The notes under the pieces were generated by a model. That model searched no databases. It had not been told where the DNA came from and saw nothing but the letters and a program-made list of their open reading frames with translations. The position numbers and the translations under genes were made by a program. Positions 13,070-21,129 of a DNA stretch of 22,409 bases are shown one piece after another. The stretch spans positions 1 through 22,409 of the forward strand of contig DASRSS010000341.1 in the NCBI GenBank assembly GCA_035656335.1. The letters are read 5' to 3'. Source of the DNA: DASRSS01 sp035656335 (GTDB lineage: Bacteria > Actinomycetota > Actinomycetes > Mycobacteriales > Jatrophihabitantaceae). Position 1 is the first letter of the stretch, and every line of letters begins with the position of its first letter.

Positions 13070-14250
13070 CGCGCGAGCGCCGCTGAACCGAGCACCATCC
13101 GCTGGCTGGCCAGCGCGATGGCGCCCAGCATCTCGGCCTCGTCCCCCAAGCCGCTCGCCCGCACCGGCACCGCGCTGCCGCGCAGCGGCGTGATGCTGGC
13201 GGCGAGGTTGTCCCGAACCGCCGACACGAGCGTCGCGCTGGCCGAGCACTCGCCGCCGATCACGACCAGGGCCGGATCCAGGACGGTGCACACGGGCACG
13301 AGCGCCCGGGCCACGGCTGCCCCGGCGTCGGCGAGGACGCGCCGGGTGCCGCCGTCGCCCGCGCTGTCGGCCCGCAGGATGTCGGCCAGCGTCGTGCCCG
13401 GGCCGCGGGTGATGGCGAACGCCGCGGCCAGCCCACTGGCACCGGCCACCGTCTCGAGGCAGCCGCGGTTGCCGCAGCGGCACACGTACCCGTCCGGCAC
13501 GACCGTGACGTGGCCGATCTCGCCGGCGCCGCCGAGCGCGCCCTCGTAGAGCCGGCCGTTCAGGACGAGCCCGGCGCCGACGCCGTCGGACAGCATCAGG
13601 TAGATGAAGTCGTCGACGTACTGCGCGACGCCGAAGCGGTGCTCGGCGATCGCGCCCAGGTTCGCGTCGTTGCCGATCTCGACGTGGAACCCGGTGCGTC
13701 GGGCCAGTTCGTCGGCGACGTCGATGCTGCGCCAGTCGGCGAGCACCGGACCGGAGCCGAGCGCGTTGGTCGCCGCGAACACCGGCGCCGCCACGGCCAC
13801 GCCCAGCCCGACGATCCCGTCCTTGCGCACTCCGCTGCGCTCCAGCAGCTCGAGCGCGCGATGCGCCGCGAGCGCGAGCGTCTTCGCCGGCTCGTGGTCG
13901 ACGTCGATGTCGGTCACGTCCTGGGCGACGAGCCGGCCGGCGAGGTCGGTGACGCCGACCTGCACGCGGTCGTGACCGAGATGGATGCCGATCGCCCCGC
14001 CCGCTGACGGGTTGAAGGCGAGCATGCGCGCCGGCCGCCCGCCACTGCTCGTCGCGGGGCGGTCGTCGAGTTCCACGATGACCAGCTCGTTGATCAGTTC
14101 CCCGATCAGCGTGGACACCGTGCTGGTCGACAAGCCGGTCCGCTTCGCGATCTCGGCGCGGCTCGCGGTTCCCCGCTCGCGCAGCGTCGCGAGCACCTGC
14201 TCCCGATTGCGCTGCCGCAGGCTGGTCAGGGATCCGGACGTGCCGTGCAC
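13066..14250 (-). CDS. ROK-family transcriptional regulator
   Basis: This 394-residue protein has an N-terminal winged helix-turn-helix (residues about 8-65, with SRAEIAKRTGLSTSTVSTLI) and a C-terminal ROK sugar-kinase-like domain. The ROK zinc motif CRCGNRGCLE has C257, C259 and C264, and GEIGHV lies just before it. The kinase ATP phosphate-binding segment is GIHLGHDR, less like DxGxT, so it probably binds sugar without phosphorylating it. It belongs to the NagC/XylR type of repressors that respond to sugars or sugar phosphates. ATG 14250 starts 187 bp from the divergent secreted GH3 gene, which is the likely target. The 3' end converges on the STAS gene with overlapping stops. Sugar specificity is not readable. 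Confidence 0.92.
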   Translation of the reverse strand: MHGTSGSLTSLRQRNREQVLATLRERGTASRAEIAKRTGLSTSTVSTLIGELINELVIVELDDRPATSSGGRPARMLAFNPSAGGAIGIHLGHDRVQVGVTDLAGRLVAQDVTDIDVDHEPAKTLALAAHRALELLERSGVRKDGIVGLGVAVAAPVFAATNALGSGPVLADWRSIDVADELARRTGFHVEIGNDANLGAIAEHRFGVAQYVDDFIYLMLSDGVGAGLVLNGRLYEGALGGAGEIGHVTVVPDGYVCRCGNRGCLETVAGASGLAAAFAITRGPGTTLADILRADSAGDGGTRRVLADAGAAVARALVPVCTVLDPALVVIGGECSASATLVSAVRDNLAASITPLRGSAVPVRASGLGDEAEMLGAIALASQRMVLGSAALAR

Positions 14251-14275
14251 GTCGCGAGTGTAGCGACGTTTGGAC

Positions 14276-14317
14276 GGACTATGGCCGAATGCGAATCGCG
14301 AGCGCCAAAGTTAGTCC
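14276..14317. promoter_or_regulatory. Operator-like inverted pair in the ROK/GH3 divergent region
   Basis: GGACTA (14276-14281) and TAGTCC (14312-14317) are inverted copies 36 bp apart; the right copy directly abuts the putative GH3 -35. The location between the ROK gene and the GH3 gene suits an operator, but the half-sites are short. Confidence 0.3.
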
Positions 14318-14347
14318 TTGACGCGGATAAAGCAGTTCTCCTAGGTT
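14318..14347 (+). promoter_or_regulatory. Putative promoter of the GH3 gene
   Basis: TTGACG (14318-14323) and TAGGTT (14342-14347) are separated by 18 bp. They lie about 90 bp before the GH3 start codon, leaving a longish 5' leader. The remaining 187-bp gap contains no further feature I can support. Confidence 0.45.
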
Positions 14348-14437
14348 TGCCCGGAGACACGCCGACAGTCGGACTTATCCCCTCACCCACCGTTTGATGC
14401 CGCCGCAGCGATACGGCCGGCAGACAGGAGCGCGAAG

Positions 14438-17400
14438 ATGCGCAGATGGACCTCAGCAGCGACCGTCGCGGCCCTCACCGCGGGGGTACTGAGCGTGGTC
14501 GGGTTCGCGGTCGCGACACCGGCCAACGCGAACAGCCATGAACCGATCTACCTCGACCGCAGCTACTCGCCGGTCGAGCGGGCGACCGACCTCGTCTCGC
14601 GGATGACCCTCGCCGAGAAGGCCGCCGAGATGGACAGCAGCCGTCCGCCGGCGATCCCGCGGCTCGGCGTCGCGGCCTGGGGCTGGTGGAACGAGTCCAA
14701 CCACGGCGTCAACGCGCTGACGCTCACGCCGAGCGGGAACGCGACCACCCTGACGAACACGACGTCCTACCCGTCGGACCTGTCGATGGGCAGCACGTGG
14801 AACCCCGACCTGGTCTACAAGGAGGCCGGCCTGATCGGTGACGAGGCGCGCGACGTCGCGCCGTTCAACACCGAGAACCTCGACTTCTACGCGCCGACCG
14901 TGAACCTCAGCCGCGACCCGCGGTGGGGACGCAACGACGAGTCGTGGAGCGAGGACCCGACACTGACCGCGGACCTCGCCGCGCAGTACGTCGACGGGCT
15001 GCAGGGCCAGACCCAGAACGGCGTCCTGCCGGCGTCGGCCAACGGCTACTACAAGGCGATCGCAACCCTGAAGCACTACGCGGCGAACAACAGCGAGGTG
15101 AACCGGCGCACCGGGACGTCGGACATGGACCAGCGCACGCTGCGCGAGTACTACACGGCTCAGTTCGCGAACATCATCGAGCAGAGCCACCCCGGATCGA
15201 TCATGAGCTCCTACAATGAGGTGAACGGCGTCCCGGCGGCGGCGAGCGTGCAGTTGATGGACACCCTCGCGCGCGAGACCTTCGGCTTCACCGGTTACTT
15301 CACCAGCGACTGCGACGCCGTCTACGAGATCCAGGCCGGTCACCACTGGCAGCCGCCGCAGGCGTCCGCGCCCCTCGACCAGTACGGGCGCGCCGCCTAC
15401 GCCAACTCGGCGGGCGAGGACCTCGACTGCAACGCGGGCTACCACGACCAGTACGGCTACGGGAACACGATCCCGACAGCGGTCGCCCAGCACATCACCA
15501 CGCAGACCGATGTGTACAACGAGGGCGACGTCGACATGTCCGTGGTGCGGCTGTTCACCGCGCGCATCGAGACCGGTGAGTTCGACGCCGAGTCGGACGT
15601 GCCGTGGGTGCAGGCGGCACGCGAGCGGCTGGGCGGCAAGACCTGGGTCGACAGCAACGCCAACAACGCGGAGACCGAGACGCCGGACCGGCTGGCGCAG
15701 GCGCGTGCCAGCGCGGACCAGAGCATCACGCTGCTGAAGAACGCGAGGACGACGACGTCCAACGGCCGGACGCGAGGCGCGGTGCTGCCGCTGCGGGTTC
15801 CGTCCTCCGGTCCGTACAAGGTCGCGGTGATGGGCTACTTCGCCCACCCGAGCGGCGGTGTGCCGCTGGGCGGCTACGCCAGCATCCAGGCTGCCGCCGG
15901 CCAGGCGAACAACGTGGACCCGTACGAGGGCATCAAGTCGGCCGTCCAGGCGATCGACCCCGACGCCACCGTCGACTTCCTGCCGGGCGTCACGGGTGGG
16001 ACGAACGCCGCCAGCCTCAACACGGTCGACCAGGCGTCGATCGCGGCCGCGTCCAAGTACGACGCCGTGATCGTGGTCGCCGGCACCGACGGCAGCACGT
16101 CCGCGGAGGACCACGACCGCACCAACCTCGACCTGCCCGGAGCGCAGGCCTCGATGATCACCCAGGCGGAGGCCGCCAACCCGCGGACCGCTGTGTACCT
16201 GGAGACGGTCGGCGAGGTGAACCTGGGCAGCTTCCTCAACAGCACCCCGGCGCTGCTGTGGAGCTCGTACAACGGGCAGCAGCAGGGCAACGCGATCGCC
16301 GACGTGGTGACCGGCAAGGTGGATCCCAGCGGGCACCTGCCCTTCGACTGGTACGCCTCGGACAGCGATCTCGCGCCGATCACCGACTACACGATCCGGC
16401 CGACCGCGACGACCGAGGGCCGCACCTACCAGTACTACACCGGACCGGTCAGCTACCCGTTCGGCTACGGGCTGAGCTACACCAAGTTCAAGTACTCGGA
16501 CATCACGTTGAACCACAACGCGGTCAACGCCGACGGCACGATCGTCGTCAAGGCCAAGGTGAAGAACGCGGGCACCCGCGCCGGTTCGGAGGTCCCGCAG
16601 CTGTACGTGACCACTCGGTTCGAGCCGGCGTCGGCGCAGCGTCCGATCAAGCGGCTGGAGGCCTTCGACAAGATCGAGCTGGCGCCCGGCCAGAGCAAGA
16701 CGGTCACGTTCAAGGTCAAGGCGTCAAAGCTGGCGTTCTTCGACGAGAAGGCGAACAAGTACGTCGTCGACCCGGGCCGGTACGGGCTGCAGGTCGCCTC
16801 GTCGAGCGCCGACTCCGACGTCCAGCTGCACACCGCGGTGAAGGTGTCCGGTCACATCAGCGAGACCCCGTCGGTCGTGACCGCGAAGCCGATCGAGACC
16901 GGCGACAGGGCGCGGAACGTCGCGCAGCGGGTGATGTTCGACATCAACACGACGATCGACCCGCAGCTGACCGTGTCGATGAACGACCAGAGTCTGTACG
17001 GCTACGTGACCAAGGGGCAGAGCACTCCGCTCCCCCGTGGGCTGTCGGTGTCCTACACCTCCGACCGCAGCAACGTCGTCCGGGTCACCCGCTCGAACAC
17101 ACTGAAGGCCGTCGGCAGCGGCATCGCCACGGTCACCGCGACCGTCCGCTACCACGGGCAGGAGGCATCGACCAGCTTCACCGTCGACGTGGCCCCGCTG
17201 GAGTTCACCTCGAACCCGACCACGGTGTTCCAGACCGGCACGTCCGGAAGCTTCACGGTGACCACCAACTCCTCGCCCACGGCGGGCCTGACGGAATCGG
17301 GCAGCCTGCCCGACGGCGTCACGTTTACGGACAACGGGGACGGCACCGCGACCATCGCCGGGACCGCTCCGGCGCACGCCGGCACGTTCCCGATCACGAT

Positions 17401-18091
17401 CACGGCCAAGAACGGCGTCTCACCCACAGTCCGTCAGGAGTTCGTGCTCTACGTCGGCTCGGCGCCGACGATCACGTCCGGGGCGTCGGCTCAGTTCGTG
17501 ACGGGCACGGCGGGCACGTTCACGGTGACCACGAACGGCTTCCCGGCCGCGACGCTGACCGAGACGGGCGACCTGCCCGACGGGTTGACGTTCACGGACA
17601 ACGGTGACGGCACCGCGACGATCGCCGGTACGGCGGCGAGCGGCTCGCACGGCAGCTACTCGCTCACCGTGACCGCGACGAACGGGCTCGCCCCGGACGC
17701 CAAGCAGTCGCTGACCCTGACCGTGCTGCAGCAGGCACCCGGCGCGACGACCGCCGACCTGGCGGGAACGGTGAACACGGTGCTGCACTTCGGCTCGTTC
17801 AGCTTCCCGGTGCCGTTGGCGAACATCGAGGTCCACCTGTTCCCCGTCGGCGGCACGACCGACGCGGTGCCGGCGGTCACGACCTCGACCAACGGCTTCT
17901 ACGAGTTCGACGGCGTGCCGGCTGGGGACTATCAGGTGGAGTTCGTCGATCCTGCGAACAAGTACGTGACGCAGTGGTACGACGGCACGAGCACCGGGGC
18001 GGCGGCCCAGGCCGCGGCCGGCACGGTGACGCTGACCGCCGGCAAGGCGTCCATGGGGGTGAACGCCTCCCTCGCCGCTGTCAGCGGATAG
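14438..18091 (+). CDS. Secreted GH3 glycoside hydrolase (beta-xylosidase-like) with Ig-like and carboxypeptidase-regulatory-like C-terminal modules
   Basis: This 1217-residue enzyme has a Sec-type signal peptide with likely cleavage after ANA (residue 31). The GH3 N-terminal barrel carries the nucleophile Asp291 in YFTSDCDAV, a form typical of GH3 beta-xylosidases/arabinofuranosidases. The GH3 C-terminal domain has candidate acid/base Glu557 in SAEDHDRTNLDLPG, and a fibronectin-III-like segment follows (NAGTRAGSEVPQLYV). Then come a bacterial Ig-like (BIG2-type) domain, two He_PIG-like Ig repeats of about 89 residues, and a final carboxypeptidase-regulatory/SdrD_B-like domain (STNGFYEFDGVPAGDYQVEF). 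There is no LPxTG or membrane anchor, so it is probably released or wall-bound through its C-terminal modules. ATG 14438 has AGGAG at 14426-14430. Likely role: release of xylose or related sugars from plant polysaccharide, with ROK control. Typical GH3 beta-xylosidases are about 750-900 residues, so the tail is long. Confidence 0.93.
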   Translation: MRRWTSAATVAALTAGVLSVVGFAVATPANANSHEPIYLDRSYSPVERATDLVSRMTLAEKAAEMDSSRPPAIPRLGVAAWGWWNESNHGVNALTLTPSGNATTLTNTTSYPSDLSMGSTWNPDLVYKEAGLIGDEARDVAPFNTENLDFYAPTVNLSRDPRWGRNDESWSEDPTLTADLAAQYVDGLQGQTQNGVLPASANGYYKAIATLKHYAANNSEVNRRTGTSDMDQRTLREYYTAQFANIIEQSHPGSIMSSYNEVNGVPAAASVQLMDTLARETFGFTGYFTSDCDAVYEIQAGHHWQPPQASAPLDQYGRAAYANSAGEDLDCNAGYHDQYGYGNTIPTAVAQHITTQTDVYNEGDVDMSVVRLFTARIETGEFDAESDVPWVQAARERLGGKTWVDSNANNAETETPDRLAQARASADQSITLLKNARTTTSNGRTRGAVLPLRVPSSGPYKVAVMGYFAHPSGGVPLGGYASIQAAAGQANNVDPYEGIKSAVQAIDPDATVDFLPGVTGGTNAASLNTVDQASIAAASKYDAVIVVAGTDGSTSAEDHDRTNLDLPGAQASMITQAEAANPRTAVYLETVGEVNLGSFLNSTPALLWSSYNGQQQGNAIADVVTGKVDPSGHLPFDWYASDSDLAPITDYTIRPTATTEGRTYQYYTGPVSYPFGYGLSYTKFKYSDITLNHNAVNADGTIVVKAKVKNAGTRAGSEVPQLYVTTRFEPASAQRPIKRLEAFDKIELAPGQSKTVTFKVKASKLAFFDEKANKYVVDPGRYGLQVASSSADSDVQLHTAVKVSGHISETPSVVTAKPIETGDRARNVAQRVMFDINTTIDPQLTVSMNDQSLYGYVTKGQSTPLPRGLSVSYTSDRSNVVRVTRSNTLKAVGSGIATVTATVRYHGQEASTSFTVDVAPLEFTSNPTTVFQTGTSGSFTVTTNSSPTAGLTESGSLPDGVTFTDNGDGTATIAGTAPAHAGTFPITITAKNGVSPTVRQEFVLYVGSAPTITSGASAQFVTGTAGTFTVTTNGFPAATLTETGDLPDGLTFTDNGDGTATIAGTAASGSHGSYSLTVTATNGLAPDAKQSLTLTVLQQAPGATTADLAGTVNTVLHFGSFSFPVPLANIEVHLFPVGGTTDAVPAVTTSTNGFYEFDGVPAGDYQVEFVDPANKYVTQWYDGTSTGAAAQAAAGTVTLTAGKASMGVNASLAAVSG
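17201..17731 (+). repeat. Two tandem Ig-like (He_PIG-type) repeats inside the GH3 gene
   Basis: Two in-frame copies share phrases such as FTVTTN, LPDG-TFTDNGDGTATIAGT and T-KNG/T-TNG. The matching DNA begins GACAAC at 17330 and 17597, a period of 267 bp (89 codons). These modules usually serve as spacers or weak binding domains in secreted enzymes. Confidence 0.8.
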
Positions 18092-18107
18092 CCTCGCCCG
18101 ACCGATC

Positions 18108-18145
18108 GCACGGCCCGCTGGATCTCTCGATCCGGCGGGCCGTGC
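18108..18145. terminator. Strong bidirectional hairpin between GH3 and the usp-like gene
   Basis: GCACGGCCCGC (18108-18118) pairs with GCGGGCCGTGC (18135-18145). After one T/G position, GGATC (18120-18124) pairs with GATCC (18129-18133) around a TCTC loop. The 17-position stem with a 4-base loop lies 16 bp after the GH3 stop and 11 bp before the stop of the convergent gene, as expected for a shared terminator. A TGGTT follows, with no long U-tract. Confidence 0.8.
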
Positions 18146-18156
18146 TGGTTGCGCGG

Positions 18157-18576
18157 TCAGGTGACGGTCAGATGCACCGGTGTCCGGGTGCGGCGCTGAA
18201 GGCGGCGAGCGGACGCGAGCACCCGGTCGACGCGACCGGACAGGATGCGGCTGCGGCTCACGCCGACGACGATGAGCGCGGCGTGTTCGTCGCGGCAGGC
18301 GCGGGCGAGTGCGCGATGCGGGCGCCCGACGGCGGTGGCCCAACTGGCCTCCACGTCGCACAGCATGGCGAGCGACAGCGCGCGATCACGCAGTTCCGCG
18401 TCGTCGCCCCGCGAGCGAGAACGCGTGGCGTGGACGAGCAGGAGCGCGCCGCCGCGCTGCGCGGCCTGTGCCGCCGCGACGAGCACGAGCGGCAGATCGC
18501 GCTGGTCGCTGATCGCGGCGATGACCGCGCCCGCGGCGCCGTGGACCGGCCGCAGCGGCGCGCTAGATACGGACAT
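18157..18576 (-). CDS. Universal stress protein (UspA-like), small and degenerate
   Basis: This is a 139-residue protein with the alternating beta/alpha layout of UspA-fold proteins. A first strand VIAAISD is followed by a helix LVLVAAAQAAQRGGALLLVHA, and a late strand AALIVVGVSRSR precedes a C-terminal helix and strand (TPVHLTVT). The usual nucleotide-binding signature after that strand (G-x2-G-x9-G-S/T) is not clearly kept: the segment reads GVSRSRILSGRVDRVLAS. ATP binding is therefore doubtful. ATG 18576 overlaps the 3' end of qcrB by 14 bp with GAGG close upstream, indicating co-expression with qcrB. It is converging with the GH3 gene across a strong hairpin. Longer in-frame starts further inside qcrB exist but add non-family residues. 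Confidence 0.7.
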   Translation of the reverse strand: MSVSSAPLRPVHGAAGAVIAAISDQRDLPLVLVAAAQAAQRGGALLLVHATRSRSRGDDAELRDRALSLAMLCDVEASWATAVGRPHRALARACRDEHAALIVVGVSRSRILSGRVDRVLASARRLQRRTRTPVHLTVT

Positions 18577-20269
18577 CCTCGGCCCGCTCAGCAGCATCGT
18601 CCGCGGAACGCGCGCTGATCGCGCGCCGCGCGTTCTCCAGTTCCTCCAGCTGAGCCTGGACATCCGGCGTCTCGACGACCGGGTAGAAGAACCCGCGGAC
18701 CCGCCGCACCGGTGACGCCGCGCCGAGCTGCCCCATCCGCTTGGGCACCGGCGTCCCGGCGTAGCTCAGCGTGCCGTGCCCGTGCTCGTCTACGGGACCG
18801 AGCGGCTGGTGCACCTCGACGAAGGCGCCGTTGGGCAACGAGGTGATGATGCCGGTCTCGATGCCGTGCTCGAGCACCTCGCGGTCGTGCCGCTGCAGGC
18901 CGAGACAGATCCGGTAGGTGAGCAGGTAGGCCAGCGGCGGGAGCATCAGCAGCATGATCCGTCCACCCCACGTCATCGCGTTGAGCGAGATGTCGAAGGC
19001 GTGCGCGATGAGGTCGTTGCCGCCGGACAGGAACAGCACCGTGTAGAACGTGATCGCCATCGCGCCTAGGGATGTCCGCACCGGGACGTCGCGCGGGCGT
19101 TGCAGCAGATGGTGCTTCTTGGTGTCGTTGGTCAGCCGCGCCTCCAGGAACGGGTACAGGCCGGCCAGGGTGAACAGCACGCCCGGCAGCACCACGGTCG
19201 GCCAGAACAGCGGCGGCACGTCGTAGCCCCAGAGCCGGATCTCCCAGGACGGCATCAGGCGGGTCGAGCCGTCCAGGAACATCAGGTACCAGTCCGGCTG
19301 CGATCCCGAGGACACCTGCGCCGGGTTGTACGGACCGTAGAGCCAGACCGGGTTGATCTGGACGAGACCACCGAGCGCGGCGATCACGCCGAAGACGATG
19401 AAGAAGAACCCGCCGGCCTTGGCCGCGTAGATCGGGTAGACGCGCTCGCCGCTGACCGTCTGTTCGGTGCGCCCGGGCGCCGGGAACTGCGTGTGCTTCT
19501 GCCGTACGACCAGCGTGAGATGCACGCCGACGAGAACGGCCAGCAGCGCGGGGATCAGCAGCACGTGCGCGATGTAGAAGCGTCCGATCCACACGTCGCC
19601 CGGGAACGAACCGCCGAAGATCAGGAAGGACGTCCAGGTCCCGATGACCGGGATCGACAGGATGATCGCGTCCGCGATGCGCAGCCCGGTGCCCGACAGC
19701 AAGTCGTCCGGCAGCGAGTAACCGACGAACCCTTCGACGATGCTCAGCCCGAGCAGCGCGAGGCCGACCAGCCAGGTCAGCTCGCGCGGCTTGCGGAACG
19801 CTCCGGTGAAGAAGACCCGGAACATGTGCACGAGCATGGCGGCGAGGAAGAGCAGTGCCGCCCAGTGGTGGATCTGCCGGACGATCAGGCCGCCGCGCAC
19901 GTCGAAGCTGATGTTCAGCGTCGACTCGTACGCCTTCGACATCGGGATCCCGCGCAGCGGCAGGTAGTGCCCTTGGTAGACCGCGTCCGCGGTGGACGGG
20001 TCGAAGAAGAAGGTGAGGTATGTGCCGGTGAGCAGCAGCACGACGAACGAGTACAGCGCGATTTCGCCCATCATGAACGTCCAGTGGTCGGGGAAGACCT
20101 TGTTCAGATAGGGACGGATGCCCTTCGCCAGCCGCAGCCGGTCATCGAGGAACCGGCCGGTCCGCCCGGACAGCGACGTGGTGCCGGTCCGCCGCGACGC
20201 GACGGACCGGCCGGCCCCGTTCGGCGGTCCCACACGCCTGCTCGGACTCGTTTCGACGCTCACCCCCAT
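18563..20269 (-). CDS. qcrB: Cytochrome bc complex cytochrome b subunit (QcrB), orphan copy
   Basis: This 568-residue membrane protein is the quinol-oxidising diheme cytochrome b of the actinobacterial bc1-aa3 respiratory branch. Heme ligands are H134/H148 in the QIHHW...VHMF helix (14 apart) and H235/H250 in the FYIAH...GVHL helix (15 apart, the b6-like spacing). The Qo-site motif appears as PDWY (325-328). The long hydrophilic C-terminal tail is typical of actinobacterial QcrB. The usual partners qcrC, qcrA and ctaE are not adjacent; instead a secreted deacetylase gene lies upstream and a usp-like gene downstream, so it is likely a second copy. ATG 20269 has no clear Shine-Dalgarno; GTG at 20263 is an alternative. 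All key ligands are intact, so it should be functional if partners are supplied from elsewhere. Confidence 0.93.
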   Translation of the reverse strand: MGVSVETSPSRRVGPPNGAGRSVASRRTGTTSLSGRTGRFLDDRLRLAKGIRPYLNKVFPDHWTFMMGEIALYSFVVLLLTGTYLTFFFDPSTADAVYQGHYLPLRGIPMSKAYESTLNISFDVRGGLIVRQIHHWAALLFLAAMLVHMFRVFFTGAFRKPRELTWLVGLALLGLSIVEGFVGYSLPDDLLSGTGLRIADAIILSIPVIGTWTSFLIFGGSFPGDVWIGRFYIAHVLLIPALLAVLVGVHLTLVVRQKHTQFPAPGRTEQTVSGERVYPIYAAKAGGFFFIVFGVIAALGGLVQINPVWLYGPYNPAQVSSGSQPDWYLMFLDGSTRLMPSWEIRLWGYDVPPLFWPTVVLPGVLFTLAGLYPFLEARLTNDTKKHHLLQRPRDVPVRTSLGAMAITFYTVLFLSGGNDLIAHAFDISLNAMTWGGRIMLLMLPPLAYLLTYRICLGLQRHDREVLEHGIETGIITSLPNGAFVEVHQPLGPVDEHGHGTLSYAGTPVPKRMGQLGAASPVRRVRGFFYPVVETPDVQAQLEELENARRAISARSADDAAERAEDVRI

Positions 20270-20273
20270 AAGA

Positions 20274-20298
20274 CGTCACACGACGCGGGAATGTGACA
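20274..20298. promoter_or_regulatory. Inverted repeat immediately upstream of qcrB
   Basis: CGTCACA (20274-20280) and TGTGACA (20292-20298) form an inverted repeat matching at six of seven positions with an 11-bp spacer, within the 48 bp between the deacetylase stop and the qcrB start. It could be an operator or a weak intergenic hairpin. Confidence 0.4.
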
Positions 20299-20317
20299 TC
20301 CGAACGGTGGTGATCGA

Positions 20318-21129
20318 CTACAGGCGCAGCACCAGGATCGTGGCGCGGCTGACGGCCGGGGTCCCGACGCCGTTGCTGGCCTGCACGGTGAACGTGAAGA
20401 TCCCGCTCGCGGTGGGCTTTCCGGACAGCACGCCGGTGGTGGCGTTCAGCGTCAGCCCGGTCGGCAGCTTCCCGCTGCTCACCGCGAACGTCGGGGCGGG
20501 ATTGCCGCTCGCCTTGTACGGGTAGCTGTAGGAGACGCCGGTGAACGCCAGGCTCGGTGGGCTGCTCGCCGTGAACCGCGGTGCCGCCAGCGCGGCGGTG
20601 ATCGTGATCGTGGTGGACGGGCTCACGGCCGGGGTCCCGACGCCGTTGCTCGCCCGCACGATGAAGGTGAATGCCCCGCTCGCGGTGGGCTTTCCGGATA
20701 GCACGCCGGTCGTGGCGTTCAGCGTCAACCCGGTAGGCAGTTTTCCGCTGGCCACTGCGAACGTCGGCGCCGGGCTTCCCGTGGCCTTGTACGTGTAGCT
20801 GTAGGTCGTGCCGGTCGTGCCGGTGGCGGGCGGGGTGTCGGCGGTGAACGCCGGCGCCATCCTCGCCACGCCGATCGTGATCACGGTCAGTGCGCTGACG
20901 GCCGCCGTCTCGACGCCGTTGCTCGCCCGGACGCTGAAGATCGACGTCCCCACCGTGGTCGGCGTCCCCGACAGCACGCCGGTGGTCGCATTGAGGGTCA
21001 GCCCGGCGGGCAGTCTCCCGCTCGCGATCGCGAACGTCGGTGACGGCTTCCCGGTCGCCTGATACGTGTAGCTGTACGCGACACCCACCATGCCAGTCGA
21101 CGGCGGCGTGTCGGCCGTGAACGCCGGCG
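20318..21129 (-). repeat. Three tandem 273-bp Ig-like repeats in the deacetylase gene
   Basis: Landmarks recur at exact 273-bp intervals: GTGAAC(G/C)(C)GC at 20571, 20844 and 21117, and the GA(C/T)AGCACGCCGGT string at 20424, 20697 and 20970. The first two units (nearest the stop codon) share long identical runs such as CTCGCGGTGGGCTTTCCGGA, whereas the third is more diverged. The encoded unit has the pattern SYxYxATGxPxPTFAVxSGxLPTGLTL, typical of He_PIG-type putative Ig domains. Confidence 0.88.

Noticed and set aside
14453..16516. A 687-codon minus-strand open frame inside the GH3 gene
   Set aside because: Low-complexity Arg/Val/Gly translation with no motif, fully antisense to intact GH3 catalytic regions.
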